Shown one piece after another: positions 1 through 6,130 of a stretch of 17,255 nt of DNA. This stretch comes from Acidobacteriota bacterium (GTDB taxonomy: Bacteria; Acidobacteriota; Terriglobia; Acidiferrales; UBA7541), in the NCBI GenBank assembly GCA_003161495.1, contig PMOP01000528.1:1-17255 (forward strand), given 5' to 3'. Both the position numbers and the translations under genes were made by a program. The stretch's first letter is position 1; each line of letters begins with the position of its first letter. The notes under the pieces are model-generated. The model worked only from the letters and a program-made list of their open reading frames with translations. It was not told the origin of the DNA and did not search any database.

Positions 1-25
1 GCACGAAGGTTACGACAAGGCCTGA
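1..25 (+). CDS. 3' end of an unidentified gene (partial)
   Basis: Only the last seven codons are inside the window. They read HEGYDKA and end at TGA 23-25. No function can be assigned. If real, this gene lies upstream of the hairpin-rich spacer and on the same strand as the coupling ATPase. The reading frame is inferred only from the stop position and the sensible codons before it, so this could also be chance. Confidence 0.3.
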
Positions 26-116
26 ACGCGTGTCGATAATTCAAACGTCCGCATTATTTCATCACCGGCACGTTCTGTGCCCCAATTATTAAGCGCGGCC
101 TCTTGGCCGCTCCTTC

Positions 117-158
117 TGCATCCAAAGCTGCGCCTTCTTCAGGCGCGGCGACGATGCA
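117..158 (+). repeat. Two-helix hairpin unit, copy 1
   Basis: Outer helix TGCATC (117-122) pairs with GATGCA (153-158). Inner helix 128-135 pairs with 141-148 around loop TCTTC. Between the helices sits an internal loop with 5' side CAAAG and 3' side CGAC. Copy 2 at 209-249 has the same plan and the same internal-loop bases. Confidence 0.6.
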
Positions 159-208
159 GCAGCCGGCTATGCCGGCGTCGCCCTCCGCAGGAGCGCACTG
201 CGTTTCAA

Positions 209-249
209 TGCACCCAAAGATGCGCCCTCTATGGCGCGTCGACGGTGCA
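209..249 (+). repeat. Two-helix hairpin unit, copy 2
   Basis: Outer helix TGCACC (209-214) pairs with GGTGCA (244-249). Inner helix 220-226 pairs with 233-239 around a CTCTAT loop. The internal loop CAAAG/CGAC is identical to copy 1. Compared with copy 1, one outer pair changes T-A to C-G (121/154 versus 213/245) and one inner pair changes C-G to A-T (128/148 versus 220/239). Both strands change together, which supports selected pairing. Confidence 0.6.
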
Positions 250-445
250 GTGAAACGAGCTGAATTTTGGACGGGGAAACGGTCCTCTTGGACCGTTTAG
301 GGCGTAGCCCGACCCGTCTGAAATTCTGCGTCTGTGCACCCTTCGCTCGGGCTTCGCCCTCGCCTCGCTGCCGCTCGGGGAATTATGCCAGCCTGACGGC
401 TGACATTTGGTTAAGATGGCTGTTCCAGCCAAGGGCAAGGCATAT

Positions 446-452
446 GGAAAGG
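446..452 (+). promoter_or_regulatory. Ribosome binding site deciding the coupling-gene start
   Basis: GGAAAGG lies 8 nt before ATG 461. Earlier in-frame starts (TTG 407, ATG 416) have no such motif, so 461 is preferred. Confidence 0.6.
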
Positions 453-460
453 CGGTTTTT

Positions 461-2140
461 ATGCTCGAACGGGTGAAAGCGGGCCTGTTTGGCACAAAGT
501 CAGCCCGCGAAGTGGGAAAATCGGGCGCTGAAACGAAGAATCCCGATACAGCCGCCCCCGCCGATGTGGTGAGCGAGTTCCCGCGTGGCCTGCCCGATGG
601 TGATCGCAACAAACCCCTCGGGACTGGCCAGTGGATCTCAAGCGCGGCGGCTGTCGATCTGACAGGCAAATGGAAACCGGGGCAGTTCCTGCTGGGGCGT
701 GATGCGTCGGGACGATATGCCGGTATCGAAGATAACCGGCATATCCTGACCGTCGCAGGCAGCCGTGCCGGAAAAGGAACGAGTATCATCGTTCCGAATC
801 TCATTCACTGGCCCCATAGCTGCCTTGCGATTGACCCTAAAGGAGAATTGGCAACGATCACGGCCAGCCGGCGCGGTCACGGTTCCAAATGGTCAAAGGG
901 CATGAACGGGGAGGTCTATGTCCTCGACCCGTTCAAGCGCGTGACCGGCCCCGCCACCGACTACGCCGCCGCCGCCTTCAATCCCCTGAAGGCGCTCGAT
1001 GCCGATACGGATGCAGGGCTCGAACAGGCGAACCAGATTTCAGATGCGCTCGTCATCCAGTCGCGGGGTGACGGGGCGTTTTGGACACAAAACGCGAGGG
1101 CCTTCCTGCGGGGGCTGATTTTGTTCGTGGCGAAAACGGAAGGGGAAAGCGCGCATTTGATCCGGCTGCGTGAACTGCTCATGCAAAGCCGGGAAGCCTT
1201 CGACAAAATGCTTTTGAACATGCGGGATCTGGGCGGCGTCATCGGCCATGCCGGCATGGCCATGTCGTCCAAGCCCGATGCCGAAAAATGGTCGGTCCTC
1301 TCGACGTGCCAGCTCCACACCGATTTTCTGGAAGGGTCGGCGATGGCGTCGGTTCTGACGGAATCGACGTTCAGCCTCGACAACATGAAGAAAAAGCCGA
1401 TGACCGTTTATTTGTGCCTGCCGGCAACGCGTCTCGGCACACATGGGCGGTGGCTGCGGATGATGGTGACGCTCGCCCTCGATGCGATGGAACGCACCGG
1501 GCCAATCGAAAAGGGCCAGCATCCGGTCCTGTTCGTTTTGGACGAGTTCGCGGCCCTAGAACGCATGGAATCGATTGAACGCGCCGCCGGTCAGATTGCG
1601 TCATTTGGGGTAAAATTGTTCCCCGTAATTCAGGATCTGACTCAACTACAGCGCGACTATGAGAAAGCGTGGGAAACCTTCATGGGCAATGCCGGCGTGT
1701 TGACGTTCTTCGGCAACACGGATCTGACGACCGTCGAGCATATTTCGAAACGTCTGGGCGTGGCGGAAATCGTGCGCGTCGGGTCCGGCGTGACAAAGGG
1801 TTGGCAATCTTCGAACACAACGTCATCCCCGCATTTGCTGGCGCAGCTCATGCAGCAAGGTCAGCGCAGCCAGTCGGCGGGCATGACGGAAGCCGGCGGC
1901 ACGTCCGAAACTGAAAGCGTGATGCAGGCCCCCTTGATGCAGCCGGACGAAGTGGCGCGATTTTTCGCACGCGATGCCGGCAATCTGCTGGTGTTCATCG
2001 CCAGCAAAAAAGTGCCGCCGATCGCGCTCTATCGCTGCGAGTATTTCAGCGCGGCGGATGATGTGATGTTCGGAGGTCTGTTCGATCCTGCACCCGGCCA
2101 ATCCCCGCCCCGCACATTGGAGCAAAGAAAAGCCGGGTGA
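461..2140 (+). CDS. traG: VirD4/TraG-family type IV coupling ATPase
   Basis: This 559-residue protein belongs to the hexameric ATPases that deliver relaxase-bound DNA to a type IV secretion channel. Walker A is GSRAGKGTS at residues 100-108. The family motif AIDPKGEL is at 123-130, Walker B is VLFVLDEFAAL at 356-366, and QDLTQLQRDY is at 391-400. Fuller family members carry two N-terminal transmembrane segments. Here residues 1-90 are polar, so the membrane domain is missing and the protein looks soluble. The start at 461 is chosen from the ribosome binding site; starting at 407 adds 18 residues and still no membrane helix. The gene stands alone, preceded by the hairpin array and facing the minus-strand block at its 3' end. 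The family call is certain. The traG symbol is by family only. Confidence 0.93.
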   Translation: MLERVKAGLFGTKSAREVGKSGAETKNPDTAAPADVVSEFPRGLPDGDRNKPLGTGQWISSAAAVDLTGKWKPGQFLLGRDASGRYAGIEDNRHILTVAGSRAGKGTSIIVPNLIHWPHSCLAIDPKGELATITASRRGHGSKWSKGMNGEVYVLDPFKRVTGPATDYAAAAFNPLKALDADTDAGLEQANQISDALVIQSRGDGAFWTQNARAFLRGLILFVAKTEGESAHLIRLRELLMQSREAFDKMLLNMRDLGGVIGHAGMAMSSKPDAEKWSVLSTCQLHTDFLEGSAMASVLTESTFSLDNMKKKPMTVYLCLPATRLGTHGRWLRMMVTLALDAMERTGPIEKGQHPVLFVLDEFAALERMESIERAAGQIASFGVKLFPVIQDLTQLQRDYEKAWETFMGNAGVLTFFGNTDLTTVEHISKRLGVAEIVRVGSGVTKGWQSSNTTSSPHLLAQLMQQGQRSQSAGMTEAGGTSETESVMQAPLMQPDEVARFFARDAGNLLVFIASKKVPPIALYRCEYFSAADDVMFGGLFDPAPGQSPPRTLEQRKAG

Positions 2141-2146
2141 AAAACC

Positions 2147-2488
2147 TTAACGGTCCTGCGGCGTATCGAACTGTTTTAGCAGGCGCAGGGTTTCCGGCGT
2201 GGAGACTTCAAGATGCGCCGCATACAACATGCGCCGTTGCGGTCCCGGCATATGAATCGAGAACAAGGCGCACGGCAAACCGCCCTCCTCCTCCGCCTCC
2301 GCGTGCAGTTCGGCCATCGTTTCGTTAGCGATGGCGGAAAAAATCATGTCGGCGCAGCGGGGACAGCCTTGCGCATATGGCACAATCAGGCTGAAGGCGT
2401 GAGCAATCAATGCGCGGGCAAGGTCGCGCCCGTCGCAAATGCCGAATTCGTCGGGTTCGGCGCGTTGGACTATGGTGATGTCCATCAT
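2147..2488 (-). CDS. Hypothetical protein (113 aa) coupled to upstream gene
   Basis: The product is unrecognised. It is an acidic protein with a CPRC motif (CxxC) near residue 42 that could bind metal or form a disulfide, followed by a Glu/Ala-rich stretch. The ATG overlaps the stop of the upstream gene (2485-3006) in an ATGA arrangement, which indicates translational coupling and supports both genes being real. It ends 6 nt from the convergent coupling-ATPase gene, leaving no room for a terminator. A transfer-related role is only a guess from location. Confidence 0.7.
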   Translation of the reverse strand: MMDITIVQRAEPDEFGICDGRDLARALIAHAFSLIVPYAQGCPRCADMIFSAIANETMAELHAEAEEEGGLPCALFSIHMPGPQRRMLYAAHLEVSTPETLRLLKQFDTPQDR

Positions 2489-3006
2489 CTGGGCGCCGGC
2501 ATGACGTTGCGGTCGAACTCGCGCATCATATTCTGGCGAATCGCGGCTCCGGTTCCGCAGGTGCTGCGCAACTCGTCCCGCAGGAAGGTGTATTGGGTGT
2601 CAAAGTTCTCACCGAACAGGCTTGAGAGGACACAGGCGGCGTCAGCAAGGTTCGCAATCGTCCCCTGAGTCTGCATACTGTCGCTTAAAACCTGCATTTT
2701 GACGGGAGGAAGAGCCTGCGCGATTGCGTTCTGGCGGGCCAGTTCTGCGGTCGCTGTGGTGTGGGCTTTCGTTTCGTCGCTGACCATCTTGCCGGTGGTA
2801 GTGGCTATCAAGTGGGCGGGGCTGAAGCGTTCCTGCAACAGGGCGTCTCCGCCTACGAGTGCCAGACCGACAATAAAGGCTCCGCCCGACCATTTGGCGA
2901 CGGTGGTAGCGAAGTTTCCGAGAACGCCCGCCATGGGCTGTTTCGGGGGTTGGCTGACGGCTGAAAAAGATGGGTTGTCAGACGAACCTTTTGCATACTG
3001 GTTCAT
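2485..3006 (-). CDS. Hypothetical membrane-anchored protein (173 aa)
   Basis: The N-terminal 35 residues are polar. They are followed by one hydrophobic segment (about residues 38-57, AFIVGLALVGGDALL) and a C-terminal domain of about 110 residues. That domain has two cysteines (in DAACVL and STCGTG) that could form a disulfide if the domain is outside the membrane. This is a bitopic membrane protein topology, as in several small type IV secretion or entry-exclusion proteins, but I do not recognise the family. It is the first gene of a two-gene unit with 2147-2488 through an ATGA overlap. A stem-loop at 3026-3051 separates it from the next upstream gene. Confidence 0.75.
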   Translation of the reverse strand: MNQYAKGSSDNPSFSAVSQPPKQPMAGVLGNFATTVAKWSGGAFIVGLALVGGDALLQERFSPAHLIATTTGKMVSDETKAHTTATAELARQNAIAQALPPVKMQVLSDSMQTQGTIANLADAACVLSSLFGENFDTQYTFLRDELRSTCGTGAAIRQNMMREFDRNVMPAPR

Positions 3007-3025
3007 TACGATTCCTCATGGAAAC

Positions 3026-3051
3026 GGCGGACCTCCCCGAGGGAGGCCGCC
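3026..3051 (-). terminator. Strong stem-loop between minus-strand genes
   Basis: An 11-bp stem with a single bulged A and a CGA loop sits 20 nt before the 173-residue gene and just after the stop of the 62-residue gene. On the minus strand it is followed only by GTTTCC, so the T-tract is poor. It may be a weak terminator or a processing or attenuation point. Confidence 0.45.
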
Positions 3052-3058
3052 GCTGAGT

Positions 3059-3247
3059 TTACGACTTGCCGGCCTTGCCACTGCCGCTCTGCCGCTGTGT
3101 CTGAATGTTGCGGCTAGTGGTGGTGTAGGAGGCGGTGCCCGCTTCCTTGATCTGATAGGGCACATACGGCTTGTAGACCGGAGCAGGCCTGTAGGTTTGG
3201 GCTGCACGCTCCGCCTGCTTCACGACGTAATCCTTGCTGGAAGCCAT
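3059..3247 (-). CDS. Small Pro/Tyr-rich basic protein (62 aa)
   Basis: The product is unrecognised. It begins MASSKDYVVKQAER, contains a Pro/Tyr-rich stretch (residues about 20-35, YRPAPVYKPYVPYQ) and ends in a Ser/Gly/Gln/Lys-rich tail, so most of it is probably disordered. The ATG at 3247 has GGAGAG at a suitable distance and is preferred to the ATG at 3271. It lies between the 300-residue gene upstream and the stem-loop at 3026-3051. Confidence 0.6.
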   Translation of the reverse strand: MASSKDYVVKQAERAAQTYRPAPVYKPYVPYQIKEAGTASYTTTSRNIQTQRQSGSGKAGKS

Positions 3248-3263
3248 TTGTCGTCTCTCCATG

Positions 3264-3285
3264 CGGCCCACCCTGTTGTGGGCCG
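3264..3285 (-). promoter_or_regulatory. Perfect 8-bp inverted repeat before the 62-aa gene
   Basis: CGGCCCAC (3264-3271) and GTGGGCCG (3278-3285) form an 8-bp stem with a 6-nt loop. It lies just upstream of the ribosome binding site of the 62-residue gene. There is no T-tract, so an operator or leader hairpin is more likely than a terminator. Confidence 0.4.
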
Positions 3286-3345
3286 ATGGAGGGCATATGG
3301 GGATCGTGGTTGTTAGTTCAAGAACGGCACGTGTCGGTTTTTATC

Positions 3346-4248
3346 TCATGTCAGCGCGGGGCTTTTCCCACCTGCGCGACGCCGGGCCGCTGAGTAGAGG
3401 CGCATACGCTCTCTAGTCTCAGGATCAGCATCCTGCCGCATCCTTCCTAGCCATTCGGTCGGGGATGGAACCCCAGCCTCAAGCTGGCGGTCGTTCATCT
3501 GCTTCTTGGTTGGAAGGTCAAGCCAGTCTGGCATGGCGTTCGATCCCAGCCATTTGTGCAGGGCTGTATAGAGGGGTTTGTCGAGATGCAGGATGTGCGC
3601 CTGCATTAGGCCATGCCCCAGCCACGGCGCATATTCGCGCTTGATGAATTCTGCCGGCGTTTCCTTGCGGCTCTCGCGCTCCAGCCAGAGGGCGGGGGCA
3701 GCAGCCGGGAGTTGTTCTACCGGTATGGAGTGCTTTTTTGGGGCAGGGGCTTTTAGCGAAACTGAAGCGTTAGGAAACCCGATCTCCTGCAAGACATGAC
3801 GAAGCAAGCGCTCCCTATCGGCGTCCGTTCGGCAAGCCTTTTCGAATGCTTCCCCCAGTAATTCTCGCAAATATTTTTTCATCAAAAATTCGTTCGTTTC
3901 GGCAAGAAAGCAGAATAGACTTTCTAGGTCTGGTATAGTCTCAAGTTCATCATTATAACGAATGTCCAGTTTATTTAGCAATGATTTCGCTGGTTCTACA
4001 AATTCCGTGCGTTGCAGGTTTATTATGGAGACAGATTTAAGGAAGTTCGATAACGGGACATAAATATCCGAAGGCAGTTTCGCCAAGTTATCTGGTATGG
4101 ATTTCAGCCCGCCGGGCGGTATTGTTTGCCTGAGCTTGTCCAAAAGCTCTGTTGCTTCATCGGAATCGTAGGTCGGCCTTTTAATATTTGCAGGATTTGT
4201 GTCCACAAACGCCGATAGACGCTCATCGAAAGGGTGTTTGCGCACCAT
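3346..4248 (-). CDS. Hypothetical protein (300 aa), mosaic composition
   Basis: The function is unrecognised. The C-terminal half (about 190-300) is basic and Trp/Pro-rich, with EFIKREYAPWLGHGLMQAH followed by LHKWLG, and its codons are GC-rich like the neighbours. The N-terminal 150 residues are helical and acidic, and the DNA encoding them (about 3860-4200) is clearly AT-rich. This suggests a fusion or replacement of the 5' half. The ATG at 4248 lies 14 nt from the edge of the CCTAGG repeat cluster 4262-4297, so its promoter may be controlled by the partition RHH protein. It follows the partition operon on the same strand. A DNA-binding or replication-accessory role is possible but unsupported. 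Confidence 0.75.
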   Translation of the reverse strand: MVRKHPFDERLSAFVDTNPANIKRPTYDSDEATELLDKLRQTIPPGGLKSIPDNLAKLPSDIYVPLSNFLKSVSIINLQRTEFVEPAKSLLNKLDIRYNDELETIPDLESLFCFLAETNEFLMKKYLRELLGEAFEKACRTDADRERLLRHVLQEIGFPNASVSLKAPAPKKHSIPVEQLPAAAPALWLERESRKETPAEFIKREYAPWLGHGLMQAHILHLDKPLYTALHKWLGSNAMPDWLDLPTKKQMNDRQLEAGVPSPTEWLGRMRQDADPETRERMRLYSAARRRAGGKSPALT

Positions 4249-4261
4249 CGCAGGGCCTCCC

Positions 4262-4297
4262 TATGATCCTAGGATCATATAAACCTAGGATTATACT
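4262..4297. promoter_or_regulatory. Downstream partition-type operator (8-bp periodic CCTAGG repeats)
   Basis: An 18-bp perfect palindrome (TATGATCCTAGGATCATA, 4262-4279) is followed by a second CCTAGG. In steps of 8 bp from 4266 the sequence reads ATCCTAGG, ATCATATA, AACCTAGG, ATTATACT, in the same register as the larger array at 5194-5249. It overlaps the 3' end of the RHH gene and precedes the 300-residue gene. It is inferred to be a second binding site of the RHH protein. Confidence 0.65.
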
Positions 4298-4545
4298 TTG
4301 CCGTGACGTTCTTCGAGGATCTCCAAGGCCTCTGCCAGCAATTCCGGCACCTTTTTACGTGTTCGGATGGCCAGCATTTCAAAGCCATCAGCCACCCTTC
4401 GCGTCACGCGCTTGTTGAACTGAACTCGCTCGTCCTCTTTGACCTGATTGAATTTCTGCGGGAGCGCCTCCGTCCTAACCTCAACCTCGGCCTCGGACGC
4501 AGAACGGCGCGGCGGCGGGGGGGCAATCTTCAAAGGGTTAGCCAT
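4291..4545 (-). CDS. Ribbon-helix-helix partition partner (ParG/CopG-like)
   Basis: This 84-residue protein has a disordered, Pro/Glu-rich N-terminus (1-38) and a C-terminal ribbon-helix-helix-like core: a strand around QFNKRVT (41-47) and helices over residues 48-81. Small RHH proteins directly downstream of a ParA gene are the usual centromere-binding and autorepressing partners in type Ib partition (ParF-ParG, ParA-Omega). The flexible N-terminal tail fits ParG, which uses its tail to stimulate the ATPase. The ATG is 1 nt after the parA stop, so translation is tightly coupled. Likely binding sites are the 8-bp repeats on both sides of the operon. No parB-like gene with an HTH is present, which is consistent with this assignment. 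Confidence 0.8.
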   Translation of the reverse strand: MANPLKIAPPPPRRSASEAEVEVRTEALPQKFNQVKEDERVQFNKRVTRRVADGFEMLAIRTRKKVPELLAEALEILEERHGKV

Positions 4546-4546
4546 T

Positions 4547-5188
4547 TTATGCCGCCGCCTTCTTGGTCTGCATGTGTTTCGCTATTGCGGCTGCCAATGC
4601 CGCCGAACGCTCCTGAACGGCGGGAAAGCTGATTTCCGAGGCCGCTTTGCCCGCGTTGTGTCCCTGCCGGATTGACGGCAATTCGGGAAACACGAGGTCA
4701 AACACATTGATTTTAGCCCGTTTGAGATAGTCTCGGGCCGCTTGATCCTCGGACGGCGATCCGGTTGTGCGGCAGAAAACGAACCATATTTTGGCCCGGT
4801 CGATGCCGCTTTCTTCCAGTTCATATGCCGCCTCAACCTGTGCTTCTAGGTCATCGAGGCCGTAGCCGGTCGGCATTAGCACTAGGTCCGAAGACTTGGC
4901 CATGCCGCGCCCCCCCTGCTCCGCATGGGCCGGACCGTCCAGCAACATGAGGTCAAATCTGTCCGCCTCGCGGATGGCCCGTTCGACCGTGGCGAATTTC
5001 TCGACCGGGATTTCAGGCTGCAAGCCTGCCCGGTCGCGCCGCGCCTTCCACTTCGTCGTTGTGCCCTGCATGGTGTCGAGGTCGGCAATCTTCACCTGCC
5101 AGCCGGCACGGATGAACTCGACGGCTAGAAGCCGGGCCAAGGCCGATTTACCGACACCGCCCTTTTGAGAAATCAGCGAAATTATCAT
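4547..5188 (-). CDS. parA: ParA-family partition ATPase
   Basis: At 213 residues this is a small ParA without an N-terminal HTH, as in type Ib systems. The deviant Walker A is KGGVGKS (residues 9-15). DLDTMQ (36-41) is the second nucleotide motif, and LMLLDGPA (80-87) with D84 is Walker B. PSIRQGHNAGKAASE (171-185) matches the conserved C-terminal ParA segment. The protein binds ATP and non-specific DNA on the nucleoid and moves the plasmid via its RHH partner, encoded 1 nt downstream. The 8-bp repeat array lies a few bases upstream of its ATG, so the operon is probably autoregulated by the RHH protein. The symbol is by family. Confidence 0.93.
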   Translation of the reverse strand: MIISLISQKGGVGKSALARLLAVEFIRAGWQVKIADLDTMQGTTTKWKARRDRAGLQPEIPVEKFATVERAIREADRFDLMLLDGPAHAEQGGRGMAKSSDLVLMPTGYGLDDLEAQVEAAYELEESGIDRAKIWFVFCRTTGSPSEDQAARDYLKRAKINVFDLVFPELPSIRQGHNAGKAASEISFPAVQERSAALAAAIAKHMQTKKAAA

Positions 5189-5193
5189 GTAGT

Positions 5194-5249
5194 ATCCTAG
5201 GAACCTAGATGTCTCAGAATCTATAATTCTAAGGTATCAGAATCCTAGG
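5194..5249. promoter_or_regulatory. Upstream partition operator/centromere (seven 8-bp repeats)
   Basis: Read in 8-bp steps from 5194 the sequence is ATCCTAGG, AACCTAGA, TGTCTCAG, AATCTATA, ATTCTAAG, GTATCAGA, ATCCTAGG: perfect ends and degenerate centre units in one register. RHH proteins of the ParG type are known to bind short boxes spaced 8 bp apart in tandem. The position just before parA and the matching cluster at 4262-4297 support a parS/operator role. The AT-rich content would also accommodate the parA promoter. Confidence 0.75.
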
Positions 5250-5281
5250 AAGCTAACAACCCGTCCTTATCGTTCTGCCGG

Positions 5282-5905
5282 TCAACGCCTGTGCTGAATG
5301 GTCTGGGAAGGCGGCTTGTTCGCCTGCATCTGCCATTCGTGTTTCAGCTCCGGGCGAAGCTGCGCCAGTTTCTCCTGCTCCATCTCGCGCCTGCGGGCAT
5401 GGATTTTGTCGGGCCGACGCTCGATGTGTTTCAGGCGATGCTCTTGCAGGGCGTCCCGGTTCTGGCCGCGAGAACCGTTGATTGTCCGGGCCGCTGAGAT
5501 TCGCGCCGCCGCCACATGCTGGTCGTGCTGCTCCAGCTGCATCTGGTGTTTTTTCCCGGCACGCAATTCCAGTGTTTCGGCCCGCTCATCAAGCCGCCGC
5601 CATGTCTCGGCCTGCCGGGCGCGGCCTTTTGGCGTCAACGCCTCCAGCCTGCCGGCGATGCTGTTGTGCCGGCGCTGAATAGTCAGCGCGACACTCTCCT
5701 TGCGCGACTGGATGGTTTTGATGCGCTGAACATAGCGGGCGTCGATCTCGTCCCGGTTCTGCTTGATGCTGTTGATGCGGCCCAGCTGGTGGTTAAGCTC
5801 GTTGCGCTCCCACTTTTTGTGGGTGATCTTCAACGCGTCATGGGCGCGGCGATGCTCGGCGTCCACATATTCGGCGGCACGGGACTTCGCCCCGTTCTCG
5901 GCCAT
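5282..5905 (-). CDS. Highly charged coiled-coil protein (207 aa)
   Basis: The protein is unrecognised and starts MAENGAKSRAAEYVDAEHRR. It is almost entirely charged and glutamine-rich helix (many E, K, R, Q, H) with no hydrophobic segment, so a long coiled coil is likely. The longer open frame continues upstream to 6463, but it would overlap the opposite-strand gene 6131-6646. ATG 5905 has AGGAG about 10 nt before it, and the same start is preserved in the second copy at 8490. A mobilization or DNA-binding accessory role is a guess. Its structured leader is duplicated elsewhere in the window (5873-6043 and 8457-8628). Confidence 0.7.
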   Translation of the reverse strand: MAENGAKSRAAEYVDAEHRRAHDALKITHKKWERNELNHQLGRINSIKQNRDEIDARYVQRIKTIQSRKESVALTIQRRHNSIAGRLEALTPKGRARQAETWRRLDERAETLELRAGKKHQMQLEQHDQHVAAARISAARTINGSRGQNRDALQEHRLKHIERRPDKIHARRREMEQEKLAQLRPELKHEWQMQANKPPSQTIQHRR

Positions 5906-6043
5906 GATACAAATGCTCCTGCTGCTGTATCTCCGATGTAGGAACGAACCACGCCAGTTTGAAGGCTGAAGAATCTGCCCGGTCGGGCAGGCATGACAAT
6001 TCCCCCGTATTGGCCTTACACCCCCTGAAGGGGGCCGAAGATC
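5873..6043 (-). repeat. Duplicated leader element, copy A
   Basis: This block of about 170 bp covers the first codons and the leader of the coiled-coil gene and recurs at 8457-8628 with scattered differences. It has two hairpins: CTGCCCG-GT-CGGGCAG (5975-5990) and CCCCC-TGAA-GGGGG (6021-6034). Both stems are intact in copy B, although the loop of the second differs (TGAA versus AAA). This points to a structured 5' untranslated region. Confidence 0.75.
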
Positions 6044-6130
6044 TGGACCGGCGCGTTCCTCCGGTCCTGAGCCTGAAACTGTTCTTGCGTGAGGATTTGA
6101 AGGGTCCGGTTTTTTCAGTATAGTTTCGCA

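Larger units (their letters stand above)
67..360 (+). ncRNA. Hairpin-array non-coding region, candidate structured RNA or ssDNA element
   Basis: No credible gene lies between 26 and 460. Instead there is a chain of GC-rich stem-loops: 67-81 (GGCAC/GTGCC), 95-110 (GCGGCC, loop TCTT, GGCCGC), 117-158 (two-helix unit), 162-176 (GCCGGC, loop TAT, GCCGGC), 183-193 (CTCC/GGAG), 209-249 (second two-helix unit), 277-298 (perfect 9-bp stem, loop TCTT), 300-310 (GGGC/GCCC) and 349-359 (GGGC, loop TTC, GCCC). The stems are visible directly. The role is inferred: a structured leader of the downstream coupling gene, a trans-acting RNA, or a single-strand DNA element such as an oriT or single-strand replication start. 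The strand is assumed from the downstream gene, since the stems fold on either strand. Some short ORFs cross the region, but none has a good ribosome binding site or a recognisable product. Confidence 0.55.

Noticed and set aside
229..804. 191-codon minus-strand open frame across the hairpin array and the coupling gene
   Set aside because: It overlaps the well-supported coupling ATPase and has no family features.
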